17,609 nucleotides of DNA from Acidothermaceae bacterium (lineage in GTDB: Bacteria > Actinomycetota > Actinomycetes > Acidothermales > Acidothermaceae). The stretch covers positions 1 to 17,609 of the forward strand of contig JAICLV010000036.1 in assembly GCA_025925185.1 (NCBI GenBank), given 5' to 3'. Shown piece by piece: positions 1 to 7,455 of the stretch. The stretch's first letter is position 1, and every line of letters starts with the position of its first letter. The notes below the pieces were generated by a model. That model saw only the letters and a list, made by a program, of their open reading frames with translations. It had not been told where the DNA came from and did not search any database. Made by a program: the position numbers and the translations under genes.

Positions 1-524
1 GCGGGGGCCAGGCGACGATTCCGGTCGTCTACGCGGTCAGCCGGGTCACACCTGTGCCGTACGCCGAGATCGTCGCGTCGATCGCGTCGCGGTCGGCCGG
101 CCCAGGCACGCGAGCGAATATCGACGAGTTCACGCAAACGACGGCACGAGCGGTGCGCGAAGTCGGTGGGGCGCAGCACGGCAAAGCGGTGATCATCTTG
201 AATCCCGTTGAACCACCGATGATTATGCGCGACACGGTCTTTTGCGCTATCTCGCCAGACGCTGACCACGATGCGATCAGCGCGTCCGTCAAGGAGATCG
301 TTGATCAGGTGCGGGCTTACGTCCCTGGCTACGCGTTGCGCGCTGACCCTCAGTTCGATGAGCCGCGAAATGACTGGCACGGAATGGCGCGGGTCGCCGT
401 GTTCCTCGAGATCAGCGGCAACGGCGACTACCTGCCCGCTTACGCCGGCAATCTCGATATCATGACCGCCGCGGCCGCGCGGGTCGGAGAGCTGCTCGCC
501 ACGGAGAAGGTCGGTCTGCCGTGA
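1..524 (+). CDS. acetaldehyde dehydrogenase (acylating), C-terminal part
   Basis: Converts acetaldehyde, NAD+ and CoA to acetyl-CoA, the last step of catechol or steroid meta-cleavage pathways (DmpF/BphJ/MhpF/HsaG family). The frame is open from the window edge, so the gene starts upstream. About 173 residues are visible of the roughly 300 usual in the family. The first complete residues are GGQAT, which in this family directly follow the catalytic Cys; bases 1-2 (gc) fit the end of that Cys codon. The family-typical stretches [26 protein letters not shown] and [14 protein letters not shown] follow, giving the C-terminal dimerisation and aldolase-contact region. The stop overlaps the aldolase start in GTGA, so translation is probably coupled, and the two proteins are known to form a substrate-channelling complex. 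Which pathway it serves cannot be told without the upstream genes. Family identity is very secure. Confidence 0.96.
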   Translation, partial: GGQATIPVVYAVSRVTPVPYAEIVASIASRSAGPGTRANIDEFTQTTARAVREVGGAQHGKAVIILNPVEPPMIMRDTVFCAISPDADHDAISASVKEIVDQVRAYVPGYALRADPQFDEPRNDWHGMARVAVFLEISGNGDYLPAYAGNLDIMTAAAARVGELLATEKVGLP

Positions 525-1585
525 ATGTCAACCACCCGTTGAGAATCACCGACTCCACCTTGCGCGACGGTTCACACGCAATGGCGCATCAACTCACCGA
601 GGAGCAGGTACGGGCGACCGTACACGCGCTCGACAAAGCCGGCGTCCAAGTCATCGAGGTAAGCCACGGCGACGGTCTCGGCGGCTCGTCATTCAACTAC
701 GGCTTCTCCTTGCAGGACGAGCTGCGCCTCGTCGCCGCCGCGGTCGACGAGGCGCGCCGGGTGAGCATCGCCGTCTTGCTGCTGCCCGGAATTGGAACCA
801 TCGAAGACCTTCGAAAGGCTCACGACGCCGGTGCCTCGGTCGCTCGTATCGCGACGCATTGCACCGAAGCTGACGTCTCGATTCAACATTTCGGCACCGC
901 GCGCGACCTCGGCATGGAGACCGTTGGATTCTTGATGCTCAGCCACCGAACGTCTCCCGCGCAGCTTGCGGCGCAAGCGCGAATCATGGTCGACGCAGGC
1001 GCGCAATGCGTGTACGTCGTCGACTCGGCAGGCGCCCTGGTGCTAGCCGATGCCAAGGCCAGGGTCGACGCGCTAGTGAAGGAGATTGGCCGCGACGCCG
1101 AGGTGGGTTTCCACGGCCACCAAAACCTGGCGCTCGGCGTCGCCAACTCGGTTCTCGCGTACGAGTCCGGAGCGCGCCAACTTGACGGCGCGCTGTGCGC
1201 CCTCGGCGCTGGCGCAGGCAACGCTCCGACCGAAGTGCTCGCGGCCGTCTTCGACCGGCTCGGCGTGCGCACCGGTATCGACCCGCTCGGCACGATGGCG
1301 GCTGCGGAGGACGTCGTCCGCCCATTCATCCCCCGGTTACCGTGGGCCGACCGGTCGTCGATAGTCCAGGGCTACGCGGGGGTTTACTCGTCATTCCTCT
1401 TGCACGCGGAGCGAGCGGCGCAGCGCTACGGCGTCGCAGCGCACGCGATCCTGCAACGCGTCGGCGCCGCCGGATACGTGGGCGGGCAAGAGGACATGAT
1501 CATTGACGTGGCCTTGCAACTCGCGCGAGAGCAGGATGGCGCGCCGGCCGAGCCCACTCAGGCTCGGCCACGCGCCGCAACCTAG
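521..1585 (+). CDS. dmpG: 4-hydroxy-2-oxovalerate aldolase
   Basis: Cleaves 4-hydroxy-2-oxoacids to pyruvate and an aldehyde, which is passed through a tunnel to the partner dehydrogenase encoded just upstream. The protein has 354 residues, close to the family's usual 340-350. The DRE-TIM barrel metallolyase signature is complete: TLRDGSHA near residues 13-20 (Arg15, metal Asp16 and His19, matching DmpG Arg17, Asp18 and His21), [13 protein letters not shown] near 49-61, the metal pair His198/His200 in GFHGHQNL, and Tyr289 in GVYSS. The GTG start overlaps the preceding stop by 4 nt, which fixes the start and implies coupling. The product could be called HsaF, BphI or MhpE depending on pathway; the symbol given is the generic one. 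The stop overlaps that of the convergent OsmC gene within CTAG. Function is secure, physiological substrate unknown. Confidence 0.96.
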   Translation: MNVNHPLRITDSTLRDGSHAMAHQLTEEQVRATVHALDKAGVQVIEVSHGDGLGGSSFNYGFSLQDELRLVAAAVDEARRVSIAVLLLPGIGTIEDLRKAHDAGASVARIATHCTEADVSIQHFGTARDLGMETVGFLMLSHRTSPAQLAAQARIMVDAGAQCVYVVDSAGALVLADAKARVDALVKEIGRDAEVGFHGHQNLALGVANSVLAYESGARQLDGALCALGAGAGNAPTEVLAAVFDRLGVRTGIDPLGTMAAAEDVVRPFIPRLPWADRSSIVQGYAGVYSSFLLHAERAAQRYGVAAHAILQRVGAAGYVGGQEDMIIDVALQLAREQDGAPAEPTQARPRAAT

Positions 1586-2010
1586 GCGAGCGCCGCGTCG
1601 AGGGTGATCGTGGTGCCGGCGAGGGCTTGGCTCACCGGGCAGCCCGCTTTCGCGGCCTCCGCGAACTCGGTGAACTGCTCCGCCGACAGCCCCGGCACGC
1701 TGCCGCGAACGGTGAGCTTGATGCCGGTGATGCCCTGACCGGGCTGGAACGTGACGTCGGCGCGCGTGTCAAGGGTGATGTCGGTGTGACCGCCCTTGGC
1801 CAGGCCGTTCGACAGCGCCATCGCGAAGCACGACGAGTGCGCGGCCGCGATCAACTCCTCCGGACTGGTCTTGCCGCCCGGCTCCTCCGAACGGGCCGGC
1901 CAGTTGACGTCGTACGTGCCGAGGCCCGACGACTCCAGGTTGACGACGCCCTTTCCGCCATCGAGCAGCGGACCTTCCCAATGCGTGGATGCGGTGCGGG
2001 TTGTAGCCAT
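1582..2010 (-). CDS. OsmC family peroxiredoxin
   Basis: Thiol peroxidase of the OsmC/Ohr family, 142 residues, a normal length. Such proteins reduce organic hydroperoxides in the cytoplasm, usually with dihydrolipoyl or mycothiol-type reductants. The two catalytic cysteines are present: Cys61 in [10 protein letters not shown] and Cys124 in [10 protein letters not shown], with the preceding [11 protein letters not shown] segment typical of the OsmC branch rather than Ohr. A GGAGG Shine-Dalgarno lies on the minus strand at 2021-2025, about 10 nt upstream of the ATG. The gene is divergent from glbO, whose start is only 47 bp away, so promoter elements must be shared or overlapping. The two could be co-expressed under oxidative or nitrosative stress, but that is inference. 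Its stop shares four bases with the convergent aldolase stop. Confidence 0.94.
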   Translation of the reverse strand: MATTRTASTHWEGPLLDGGKGVVNLESSGLGTYDVNWPARSEEPGGKTSPEELIAAAHSSCFAMALSNGLAKGGHTDITLDTRADVTFQPGQGITGIKLTVRGSVPGLSAEQFTEFAEAAKAGCPVSQALAGTTITLDAALA

Positions 2011-2045
2011 GAGCGCTGTCCCTCCGAAGCCTGGAAACCACCTGC

Positions 2046-2051
2046 GACAAT
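2046..2051 (+). promoter_or_regulatory. possible -10 box of glbO (leaderless start)
   Basis: GACAAT lies 6 nt before the ATG at 2058. With a transcription start about 7 nt downstream of the box, glbO mRNA would begin at the start codon. No convincing Shine-Dalgarno precedes the ATG. The first base departs from the TANNNT consensus and no -35 box is evident. Confidence 0.3.
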
Positions 2052-2057
2052 GAATCG

Positions 2058-2540
2058 ATGACTGACGCCCAAATCCCGGCCGAACCGGCCGGCGACGCCA
2101 CGCCGCCCACCCAAGCCACGTTCTACGGCCTAGTCGGCGGCGCGCCGACGTTTCGGCGTCTCGTTCACCGTTTCTATCAGGGCGTCGCCGACGACCCGCT
2201 GCTGCGTCCGATGTACCCCGAGCCGGATCTCGCGGGCGCCGAGGACCGCTTGCGGATGTTCCTCGAGCAGTACTGGGGCGGCCCGCACACCTACAGCGAG
2301 CAACGCGGGCACCCCCGGCTGCGCATGCGACACGTCCCCTACAAGATCGGCGCGGCCGAGCGCGACGCCTGGCTGGGGCACATGCGCGACGCGATCGACG
2401 AGTTACGACTCTCCCCCGAGCTCGACGCGACGCTGTGGCGCTACCTCACCGCGGCGGCCGACAGCCTCGTGAACGACTTCGGCCTGCAGGGCAGCGCGTC
2501 CGGCGGCGTCACGCCGCCGTCGCTGCGCGTCATCGGCTAG
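2058..2540 (+). CDS. glbO: group II truncated haemoglobin (trHbO)
   Basis: Haem protein of the 2-on-2 globin fold. trHbO proteins bind O2 tightly and have been linked to respiration, NO or peroxide chemistry. The protein has 160 residues, with an N-terminal extension of about 17 residues relative to the M. tuberculosis protein as I recall it. Using that offset, the defining residues fall in place: TyrB10 is Tyr40 in HRFYQG, TyrCD1 is Tyr53 in PMYPEPD, the proximal HisF8 is His92 in RMRHVPY and TrpG8 is Trp105 in ERDAWLG. The block [10 protein letters not shown] plus [15 protein letters not shown] is nearly identical to mycobacterial GlbO. The C-terminus adds a short Gly/Ser/Pro-rich tail. The MFS gene follows after 18 nt on the same strand and may be cotranscribed. 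Confidence 0.96.
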   Translation: MTDAQIPAEPAGDATPPTQATFYGLVGGAPTFRRLVHRFYQGVADDPLLRPMYPEPDLAGAEDRLRMFLEQYWGGPHTYSEQRGHPRLRMRHVPYKIGAAERDAWLGHMRDAIDELRLSPELDATLWRYLTAAADSLVNDFGLQGSASGGVTPPSLRVIG

Positions 2541-2558
2541 TCGAGCGAGGCCACCGCG

Positions 2559-3935
2559 TTGGCGCGCGAAGCCGGCTGGGCGCAGCTTCGCGGCCTGCTG
2601 CGTTCCTGGGACTTCCGCCAGCTTTACGCGACCCGGTTGGTCTCGGCGTGCGCCGACGGCATCTTCCAGGCCGCACTCGCCAGCTACGTGTTGTTCAACC
2701 CCGAGAAGGCGACCACGCCTGCCGAGACCGCCTGGGCGTTCGCCGCGCTGCTGCTCCCGTACTCGGTCGTCGGGCCGTTCGTCGGCGTCTGCCTCGACCG
2801 CTGGTCGCGGCAGCGGATCCTCGTGGTCAGCAACCTGGTCAAGGTGGTGCTGGTGGCGGGGGTCGCCGCGCTGGTCGCCGGCCGCACGGAGGGCGTGGCG
2901 TTCTTCGCCACCGCGATCGTCGCGCTCGGGGTGAACCGGTTGTTCCTGTCCGCGCTCTCGGCGGGGCTCCCGCGCATCGTCAGCGACGACGACCTGGTCA
3001 CGGCCAACGCGCTGACAACGACGTCCGGCTCGATCGCCACGATCGTCGGCGCCGGCATCGGTGGACTGCTGCGCTGGCTAATCGGATCGACCCCGCCGTC
3101 AGTCGCGACGATCGTCATCGTCGGCGCGGCGGTCTACCTGGCGTCCGCGCTTGTCGCCGCGCGTATGCCGCGAGATCTGTTAGGCCCGGACGACGAGGAG
3201 CGGTCGTCGGCGACGTCGGTCTCGACGTGGCACGCCGTCGTCCAGGTCACCGGGGACCTACGACGCGCGGCGGCGCACCTGCTGCAACGCTCCCGGGCAT
3301 CCGACGCCCTGCTCGCGATCAGCGCGCACCGGTTCTTGTACGGCATCGCGACGCTCACCATCGTGCTGCTCAACCGCAACTACTTCACGCACAACGTGAA
3401 CTCCGGGATGCTCGGTCTCGGCGCGGTCATCGCGGCCTCCGGCGTCGGCTACGTGCTCGCCGCGGTGATCACGCCGCCGGTCACCCGGCGCATCGGCAAG
3501 CGAAGCTGGATCCGCTGGCTGCTGGTCGCCGCGGCCGTCGCGATCGCGGCATTCGGCCTGCCGTATCAGCGGCCGCTTCTGGTCGCGGGCGGCTTCGTGC
3601 TCGGAGTGTCCGCGCAAGGCGTCAAGATCAGCGTCGACACCACCGTGCAGGAGGAGGTCGACGACTCGTTCCGCGGCCGGGTGTTCGCCCTGTACGACAT
3701 GCTCTTCAACGCGACCTACGTGGCGGCGGCCGCGGTCACCGCCACGGTGCTGCCGAGAAGCGGCAAGTCCTACCTCGTCATGACCTTGCTCGCGGTGGGC
3801 TACCTCGTCGCGGCGCTCGGCTATCTCGCGCTCTCCGCGCGGCACCGGGCGCAAGCCGCCGCGCAGTCGGTCGAACCCTCCGAGTCAGTGATCGAAGTGC
3901 CGAAATCCTCAAGTCAGGGCTCAAATCGGCCGTAG
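2559..3935 (+). CDS. MFS transporter
   Basis: Membrane protein of 458 residues with many hydrophobic segments, probably 12 helices, of the major facilitator superfamily. The loop 2-3 signature is visible as GVCLDRWSRQRIL at about residues 76-88, following an acidic residue in the first helix region (ACADGIFQAAL). A polar central loop around residues 204-245 (GPDDEERSSATS) separates the two six-helix halves. The layout resembles EntS-like exporters, but nothing fixes the substrate. The start is a TTG: an in-frame stop (the glbO TAG at 2538-2540) lies just upstream, no ATG or GTG comes between, and GAGCGAGG at 2543-2550 can act as ribosome binding site. The 18-nt gap to glbO suggests an operon. 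The C-terminal tail is hydrophilic and Ser-rich. Confidence 0.9.
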   Translation: MAREAGWAQLRGLLRSWDFRQLYATRLVSACADGIFQAALASYVLFNPEKATTPAETAWAFAALLLPYSVVGPFVGVCLDRWSRQRILVVSNLVKVVLVAGVAALVAGRTEGVAFFATAIVALGVNRLFLSALSAGLPRIVSDDDLVTANALTTTSGSIATIVGAGIGGLLRWLIGSTPPSVATIVIVGAAVYLASALVAARMPRDLLGPDDEERSSATSVSTWHAVVQVTGDLRRAAAHLLQRSRASDALLAISAHRFLYGIATLTIVLLNRNYFTHNVNSGMLGLGAVIAASGVGYVLAAVITPPVTRRIGKRSWIRWLLVAAAVAIAAFGLPYQRPLLVAGGFVLGVSAQGVKISVDTTVQEEVDDSFRGRVFALYDMLFNATYVAAAAVTATVLPRSGKSYLVMTLLAVGYLVAALGYLALSARHRAQAAAQSVEPSESVIEVPKSSSQGSNRP

Positions 3936-3941
3936 TCGGAA

Positions 3942-3961
3942 GTGACGGCCCGGGTCGTCAC
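3942..3961 (+). terminator. palindromic hairpin after the MFS gene
   Basis: Twenty bases, GTGACGGCCCGGGTCGTCAC, form a near-perfect palindrome (10 pairs, one G-U) starting 7 nt after the MFS stop. A weakly T-rich stretch (ctgtttggctttct) follows. It could end MFS transcription or act as a dimer-binding operator for the next gene; the sequence does not decide. Confidence 0.45.
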
Positions 3962-4011
3962 CGCTGTTTGGCTTTCTCGAGTGTGCTCTCGCGGCACGCT
4001 CCTCTGGCGCT

Positions 4012-4016
4012 GGAGG
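4012..4016 (+). promoter_or_regulatory. ribosome binding site fixing the GAF-GGDEF start
   Basis: GGAGG sits 8 nt before GTG 4025. The frame stays open far upstream, to 2435, where it overlaps the MFS gene, so this site is what sets the true start. A competing GTG at 4016 overlaps the site itself and is unlikely. Confidence 0.7.
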
Positions 4017-4024
4017 TGTGGCTC

Positions 4025-5134
4025 GTGGAGCCGACCGCGCTCACGACTGATGCCCCCACAGGCGACCTCGAGGTCCTCGAGAGCCGACTGGCCGGGCAGA
4101 CGTCCGAACTCGTGCGGCTGCGCAAAGGCGCCGAGACCGCCCAGGCGCTGCTCGACCTGCACACAGCCTGCACCCGGCAACGCACGGTGGTCGGCACCGC
4201 TCGGCAGATCGCGGCGGTCGCCTCCGCCATGACCCGCGCCCCGATCGTCATCGTCAGCGTCTTCCAAGCGGTGCACCAGGCGCCGCTGCTCGCCGTGAGC
4301 ATCGGCGACGGCGTTGTCGACGAGGCGCAGATCGGCGACGTCGTCTGCGAGATCGTCGCCCAGCCCGACCTCGCCTGGCTGCGCACCGAGAACCGGCTGC
4401 GGGTCGTCAGCCGCGACACTGCCACGCCGTCGACCGCGCTGCTGCTCGCCGAGTTGCACGCCGAGCGGGTGCTGATAACGCCGCTGTTCGGCCAAGGCGA
4501 GTTCGTCGGCTGCGTCGTCGCGAAACTTCCCGAGCAGACGCCAGACCCGGACGACGTGACGGTGATCGAGGGCGCCAGCGCGTTGCAAGCTCACGCCGGC
4601 GACCTGCTGCACCTGTCGCTGGTGCTCGACGAGCTGCGCAGGCGCGCCTTGCACGACGCCGTCACCGGCTTGCCTAACCTCGCCGTCTACGAGCAGCGAC
4701 TCGTGCGCGCGCTCGCGCGCCGCGCCGCGGCGCAACCCGGTCACGCCGAGGTGGCGGCGATCCTGATCCAGGTGCTCGCGATGGGCCGCATCACCGAGCA
4801 GCACGGCGCCACCGGCGTGCAAGAGGTGCTCCGCGAGATCGCCAACCGGCTCGCCGACATCGCCCCCGAGCACAATCTCGGACATCTCGGCGCGAGCCAC
4901 TTCGCGTTGATCGCGCACGGCGAGCCCGGAGCAGGGGTCGACCTCGCGCGCGCCGCCATCGACGCCGTCGAGGCGCAGATGAACCTGAGCTTCGGCCGGG
5001 TCGAGGTGCACTGCCACACGGGCGTGTGCGTCGCAACCGACGCGGACGACGCGAACGCGTTGTTGCGCCGCGCCGAGGCGGCCTCGCGCGCCGCGCGGGC
5101 GGACGACGAGCGCCTCGTCATCAGCCCGGCCTAG
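4025..5134 (+). CDS. GAF domain protein with degenerate GGDEF domain
   Basis: Predicted soluble regulator of 369 residues, without membrane segment or signal peptide. A short helical, possibly coiled segment (about 14-45) leads into a GAF-like sensor region (about 45-195; ITPLFGQGEFVGCVVAKLP is typical of the last strands). A GGDEF-type domain follows (about 205-365; DAVTGLPNLAVYEQRL matches the LTGLPNR entry motif). The signature loop reads GASHF (289-293) instead of GGDEF, the first metal-binding Asp positions (DLDxFK) read IQVLAMG, and no RxxD inhibitory site precedes the loop. It is therefore very unlikely to make c-di-GMP. It could bind GTP or a dinucleotide, or act only as a dimerisation or partner module. 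The start GTG follows GGAGG at 8 nt. The gene is flanked by a palindrome on each side and has no operon partner, so its role is unknown. Confidence 0.85.
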   Translation: MEPTALTTDAPTGDLEVLESRLAGQTSELVRLRKGAETAQALLDLHTACTRQRTVVGTARQIAAVASAMTRAPIVIVSVFQAVHQAPLLAVSIGDGVVDEAQIGDVVCEIVAQPDLAWLRTENRLRVVSRDTATPSTALLLAELHAERVLITPLFGQGEFVGCVVAKLPEQTPDPDDVTVIEGASALQAHAGDLLHLSLVLDELRRRALHDAVTGLPNLAVYEQRLVRALARRAAAQPGHAEVAAILIQVLAMGRITEQHGATGVQEVLREIANRLADIAPEHNLGHLGASHFALIAHGEPGAGVDLARAAIDAVEAQMNLSFGRVEVHCHTGVCVATDADDANALLRRAEAASRAARADDERLVISPA

Positions 5135-5146
5135 CCAGCTTCTGCG

Positions 5147-5194
5147 ACTTGTGTCGGCGAGCAGGCGGTCTACCGCGTGCTGACCGACACAGGT
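5147..5194. terminator. long bidirectional hairpin between convergent genes
   Basis: Two 23-nt arms (5147-5169 and 5172-5194) match as inverted repeats at 19 of 23 positions with only two bases between them. The outer part TGTGTCGG pairs with CCGACACA and the inner part GCGGT with ACCGC. It lies between the stop of the GAF-GGDEF gene (5134) and the stop of the leftward thioesterase gene (5209), the expected place for a shared terminator. There is no T-run on either side, as is common for actinobacterial terminators. Confidence 0.7.
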
Positions 5195-5208
5195 GCGGCA
5201 AGCCCTGA

Positions 5209-5628
5209 CTAGATCTCCAAGTAGCGGTTGAGGAAATGCCGCTCGTTGGCCGATATTCGGCGTGGCCGCCCGGCCGCGAGGTCGAACGGCACGAGGACGG
5301 TCAGCGCCTCCGCGAGCACCACAGGTTTCGGCTTCGCCAGTTGGTCGCGAATCTCGTAGCGCAATGTGAACGACGCCGACTTCACCTGCGTGGTCCACAC
5401 GTCGACCTCGATCGGCTCGGGGCGCCACTCCAGCGGGCGACGGTAGTCGATCTCGTGCCGCGCGACGACCACGCCTTTGATGAGGTCGGGGATGCGCTCT
5501 GCCGCCTCCCCGGCGAACAGCATGCCGGTGCGCGCCTCTTGCATGTAGGCGAAGAAGGTCACGTTGTTGACGTGGCCGAACGCGTCCATGTCGTCCCAGC
5601 GCACCTGGCAGCGAAACGTGAAGCGCAC
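5209..5628 (-). CDS. acyl-CoA thioesterase, 4HBT hotdog family
   Basis: Protein of 139 residues in the YbgC/FadM/4-hydroxybenzoyl-CoA thioesterase family, which hydrolyse acyl-CoA thioesters in the cytoplasm. The active-site motif DDMDAFGHVNNVTFFAY lies at about residues 12-28, with the catalytic Asp at 13 or 15 and the GHVNN turn of the central helix. The following HEIDYRRPLEWRPEPIEV is also family-typical. The acyl substrate cannot be read from sequence. The start is GTG at 5626-5628, 12 nt after the ettA stop on the same strand, with only a weak upstream purine stretch (GAGACGGAC), so it is most likely cotranscribed with ettA. As I remember it, mycobacteria also carry a small hotdog protein near their ettA homologue, so the linkage may be conserved. 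Confidence 0.9.
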   Translation of the reverse strand: MRFTFRCQVRWDDMDAFGHVNNVTFFAYMQEARTGMLFAGEAAERIPDLIKGVVVARHEIDYRRPLEWRPEPIEVDVWTTQVKSASFTLRYEIRDQLAKPKPVVLAEALTVLVPFDLAAGRPRRISANERHFLNRYLEI

Positions 5629-5640
5629 GGCGTCCGTCTC

Positions 5641-7305
5641 TTAACCGCGGGTGAGCTTGCGGTAGGTCGCGCGGTGCGGTCGGGCCGCGTCGGCGCCGAG
5701 CCGGTCGAGCTTGTTCTTCTCGTAGGACTCGAAGTTGCCCTCGAACCAGAACCAGCTCGACTCGCCTTCCCACGCCAAGATGTGGGTGGCGATGCGGTCG
5801 AGGAACCACCGGTCGTGGCTGGTGATGACCGCGCAGCCTGGAAACTCCAGCAGCGCGTTTTCCAAGCTGGCAAGGGTTTCGACGTCGAGGTCGTTGGTCG
5901 GCTCGTCAAGCAGCAGCAGGTTGCCGCCCAACTTCAGCGTGAGCGCCAGGTTCAGCCGGTTGCGCTCACCCCCCGATAAGACGCCCGCCGGCTTTTGCTG
6001 GTCGGGGCCTTTGAAACCGAACGCCGAGACGTAGGCGCGGCTCGGCATCTCGACGTTTCCGACCTTGATGTAATCGAGCCCGTCGGAGACGACCTCCCAC
6101 ACGTTCTTCTTCGGGTCGAGGCCAGCGCGGTTCTGGTCGACGTAGGAGATGCGCACTGTCTCGCCGATGCGAATCGACCCGGCGTCGGGCAACTCGTCGC
6201 CGATGAGCATCTTGAACAGCGTGGTCTTGCCCACGCCGTTCGGGCCGATGACGCCGACGATCCCGTTGGGCGGCAAAGAGAACGACAGCCCGTCGAAAAG
6301 TAACCGGTCGTCGAAGCCCTTCACCAAATCGGTGGTCTCGACAACCAGGCTGCCCAACCGGGGGCCGGGCGGGATCTGGATCTCGTCGAAGTCGAGCTTG
6401 CGGTATTTGTCGGCCTCGGCAGCCATCTCCTCGTAGCGATCGAGACGCGCCTTGCTCTTGGCCTGGCGGGCCTTCGGGCTAGAGCGCACCCACTGCAACT
6501 CGTCCTCGAGCCGCCTGCGCAACTTGGCGTCCTTTTGGCCTTCGACCTTGATGCGCGCCGCCTTCGCCTCGAGGTAGGTCGTGTAGTTGCCCTCGTAGGG
6601 GTACGTGCGGCCGCGGTCGATCTCGAGGATCCACTGCGCGACGTTCTCGAGGAAGTAGCGGTCGTGCGTGACGGCGACCACGGTGCCCGGGTATTTCTCC
6701 AGGTGCTGCTCGAGCCACTGCACGCTCTCGGCGTCCAAGTGGTTGGTGGGCTCGTCGAGCAGCAGCAGGTCGGGTTGCTGCAGCAGCAGCTTGCACAGCG
6801 CGACCCGGCGCCTCTCACCACCCGACAGCACAGACACGTCCGCGTCGGGCGGCGGGCAGCGCAGCGCGTCCATCGCCTGCTCCAGCTGAGAGTCGAGGTC
6901 CCAGGCGTTCGCGGCGTCGATCTCGGTTTGCAGGCGGCCCATCTCGTCGAGCAGTTCGTCGCTGTAGTCGGTGGCCATCTGCTCGGCGATCTCGTTGTAT
7001 CGCGCGATCTTGCCGCGGATCGCGGCGACGCCGTCCTGGACGTTGCCGAGCACGTCCTTGCTCTCGTCGAGCTTCGGCTCCTGCGCCAAGATGCCGACGC
7101 TGTAGCCCGGCGTCAGGTACGCCTCGCCGTTGCTGGGTTGGTCGAGCCCGGCCATGATCTTCAGCAGGGTCGACTTGCCCATGCCGTTCGGGCCGACGAC
7201 GCCGATCTTCGCGCCGGGCAGGAACGACAGCGTCACGTCGTCGAGGATGACTTTTTCGCCGAAAGCCTTGCGGGCTTTGCGCAACACATAGATGAACTCA
7301 GGCAC
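5641..7305 (-). CDS. ettA: energy-dependent translational throttle protein EttA (ABC-F)
   Basis: ABC-F ATPase that binds the ribosomal E site and gates entry into elongation according to the ATP/ADP ratio. The 554 residues match EttA's usual length (about 555). Domain 1 has Walker A GPNGMGKS (38-45), signature LSGGE (160-164) and Walker B LLLLDEPTNHLD (about 180-191). The linker (about 240-320), with SSPKARQAKSKARLDRYEEM, is the P-site tRNA interaction motif that separates EttA from other ABC-F proteins. Domain 2 has GPNGVGKT (354-361), LSGGE (443-447) and LLLLDEPTNDLD (about 463-474). The C-terminus RKLTRG is typical. There is no transmembrane part, so it is not a transporter. The start is GTG 7303-7305, giving the PEFIY N-terminus. 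The frame continues upstream, but no Shine-Dalgarno is seen and a -10-like box lies 8 nt before the GTG. Confidence 0.97.
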   Translation of the reverse strand: MPEFIYVLRKARKAFGEKVILDDVTLSFLPGAKIGVVGPNGMGKSTLLKIMAGLDQPSNGEAYLTPGYSVGILAQEPKLDESKDVLGNVQDGVAAIRGKIARYNEIAEQMATDYSDELLDEMGRLQTEIDAANAWDLDSQLEQAMDALRCPPPDADVSVLSGGERRRVALCKLLLQQPDLLLLDEPTNHLDAESVQWLEQHLEKYPGTVVAVTHDRYFLENVAQWILEIDRGRTYPYEGNYTTYLEAKAARIKVEGQKDAKLRRRLEDELQWVRSSPKARQAKSKARLDRYEEMAAEADKYRKLDFDEIQIPPGPRLGSLVVETTDLVKGFDDRLLFDGLSFSLPPNGIVGVIGPNGVGKTTLFKMLIGDELPDAGSIRIGETVRISYVDQNRAGLDPKKNVWEVVSDGLDYIKVGNVEMPSRAYVSAFGFKGPDQQKPAGVLSGGERNRLNLALTLKLGGNLLLLDEPTNDLDVETLASLENALLEFPGCAVITSHDRWFLDRIATHILAWEGESSWFWFEGNFESYEKNKLDRLGADAARPHRATYRKLTRG

Positions 7306-7313
7306 GGTCGCCG

Positions 7314-7319
7314 AGTCTA
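7314..7319 (-). promoter_or_regulatory. possible -10 box of ettA (leaderless start)
   Basis: TAGACT on the minus strand fits the actinobacterial TANNNT -10 consensus and ends 8 nt before the GTG of ettA. Transcription would then begin at or within two bases of the start codon, which agrees with the missing Shine-Dalgarno. No -35 box is recognisable. Confidence 0.4.
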
Positions 7320-7399
7320 GTGGCGTGCGCCCGCGGCGGGGTTCGCCGTCCATGCCTAGACGACGCGATCGGCTGGCGAGGGCCGAGTGCGGCGGCGGA

Positions 7400-7417
7400 A
7401 AGTTCTTGCAAGAACTT
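7400..7417. promoter_or_regulatory. perfect 18-bp palindrome, candidate LacI-family operator
   Basis: AAGTTCTTGCAAGAACTT is a perfect inverted repeat centred between 7408 and 7409. It has an even-symmetric core CTTGCAAG of the kind bound by LacI-family dimers, including actinobacterial maltose-type regulators. It lies in the 150-bp divergent gap between ettA and the lacI-type gene, about 26 bp upstream of the latter's -10 box. Autoregulation is the natural reading. Control of ettA by the same site is possible but less likely. The palindrome is seen directly; the bound protein is inferred. Confidence 0.65.
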
Positions 7418-7442
7418 CCAACCACTTGCGACAACGTGGCGC

Positions 7443-7448
7443 TAGAGT
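7443..7448 (+). promoter_or_regulatory. -10 box of the lacI-type gene (leaderless start)
   Basis: TAGAGT (TANNNT type) ends 7 nt before GTG 7456, so the transcript would start at the initiation codon. No Shine-Dalgarno is present upstream. The nearby TTGCGA at 7426-7431 is too close (11 bp) to serve as a -35 box. Confidence 0.5.
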
Positions 7449-7455
7449 ACGCGTT

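Noticed and set aside
2435..4024. Open plus-strand frame continuous with the GAF-GGDEF gene, overlapping the MFS gene
   Set aside because: The translation is Arg/Gly/Pro-rich low-complexity sequence typical of out-of-frame reading in GC-rich DNA. A clear ribosome binding site and start lie at 4012-4027.
3914..5809. Minus-strand open frame of about 630 codons antisense to the GAF-GGDEF gene
   Set aside because: No recognisable domain and Arg/His/Ala-rich composition. It also overlaps the well supported thioesterase and the 3' end of ettA in another frame.
5641..7305. ettA as an antibiotic-resistance ABC-F or a transporter ATPase
   Set aside because: The linker with the P-site tRNA motif and near identity to EttA-type termini fit the housekeeping translation factor. 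There is no transmembrane partner.
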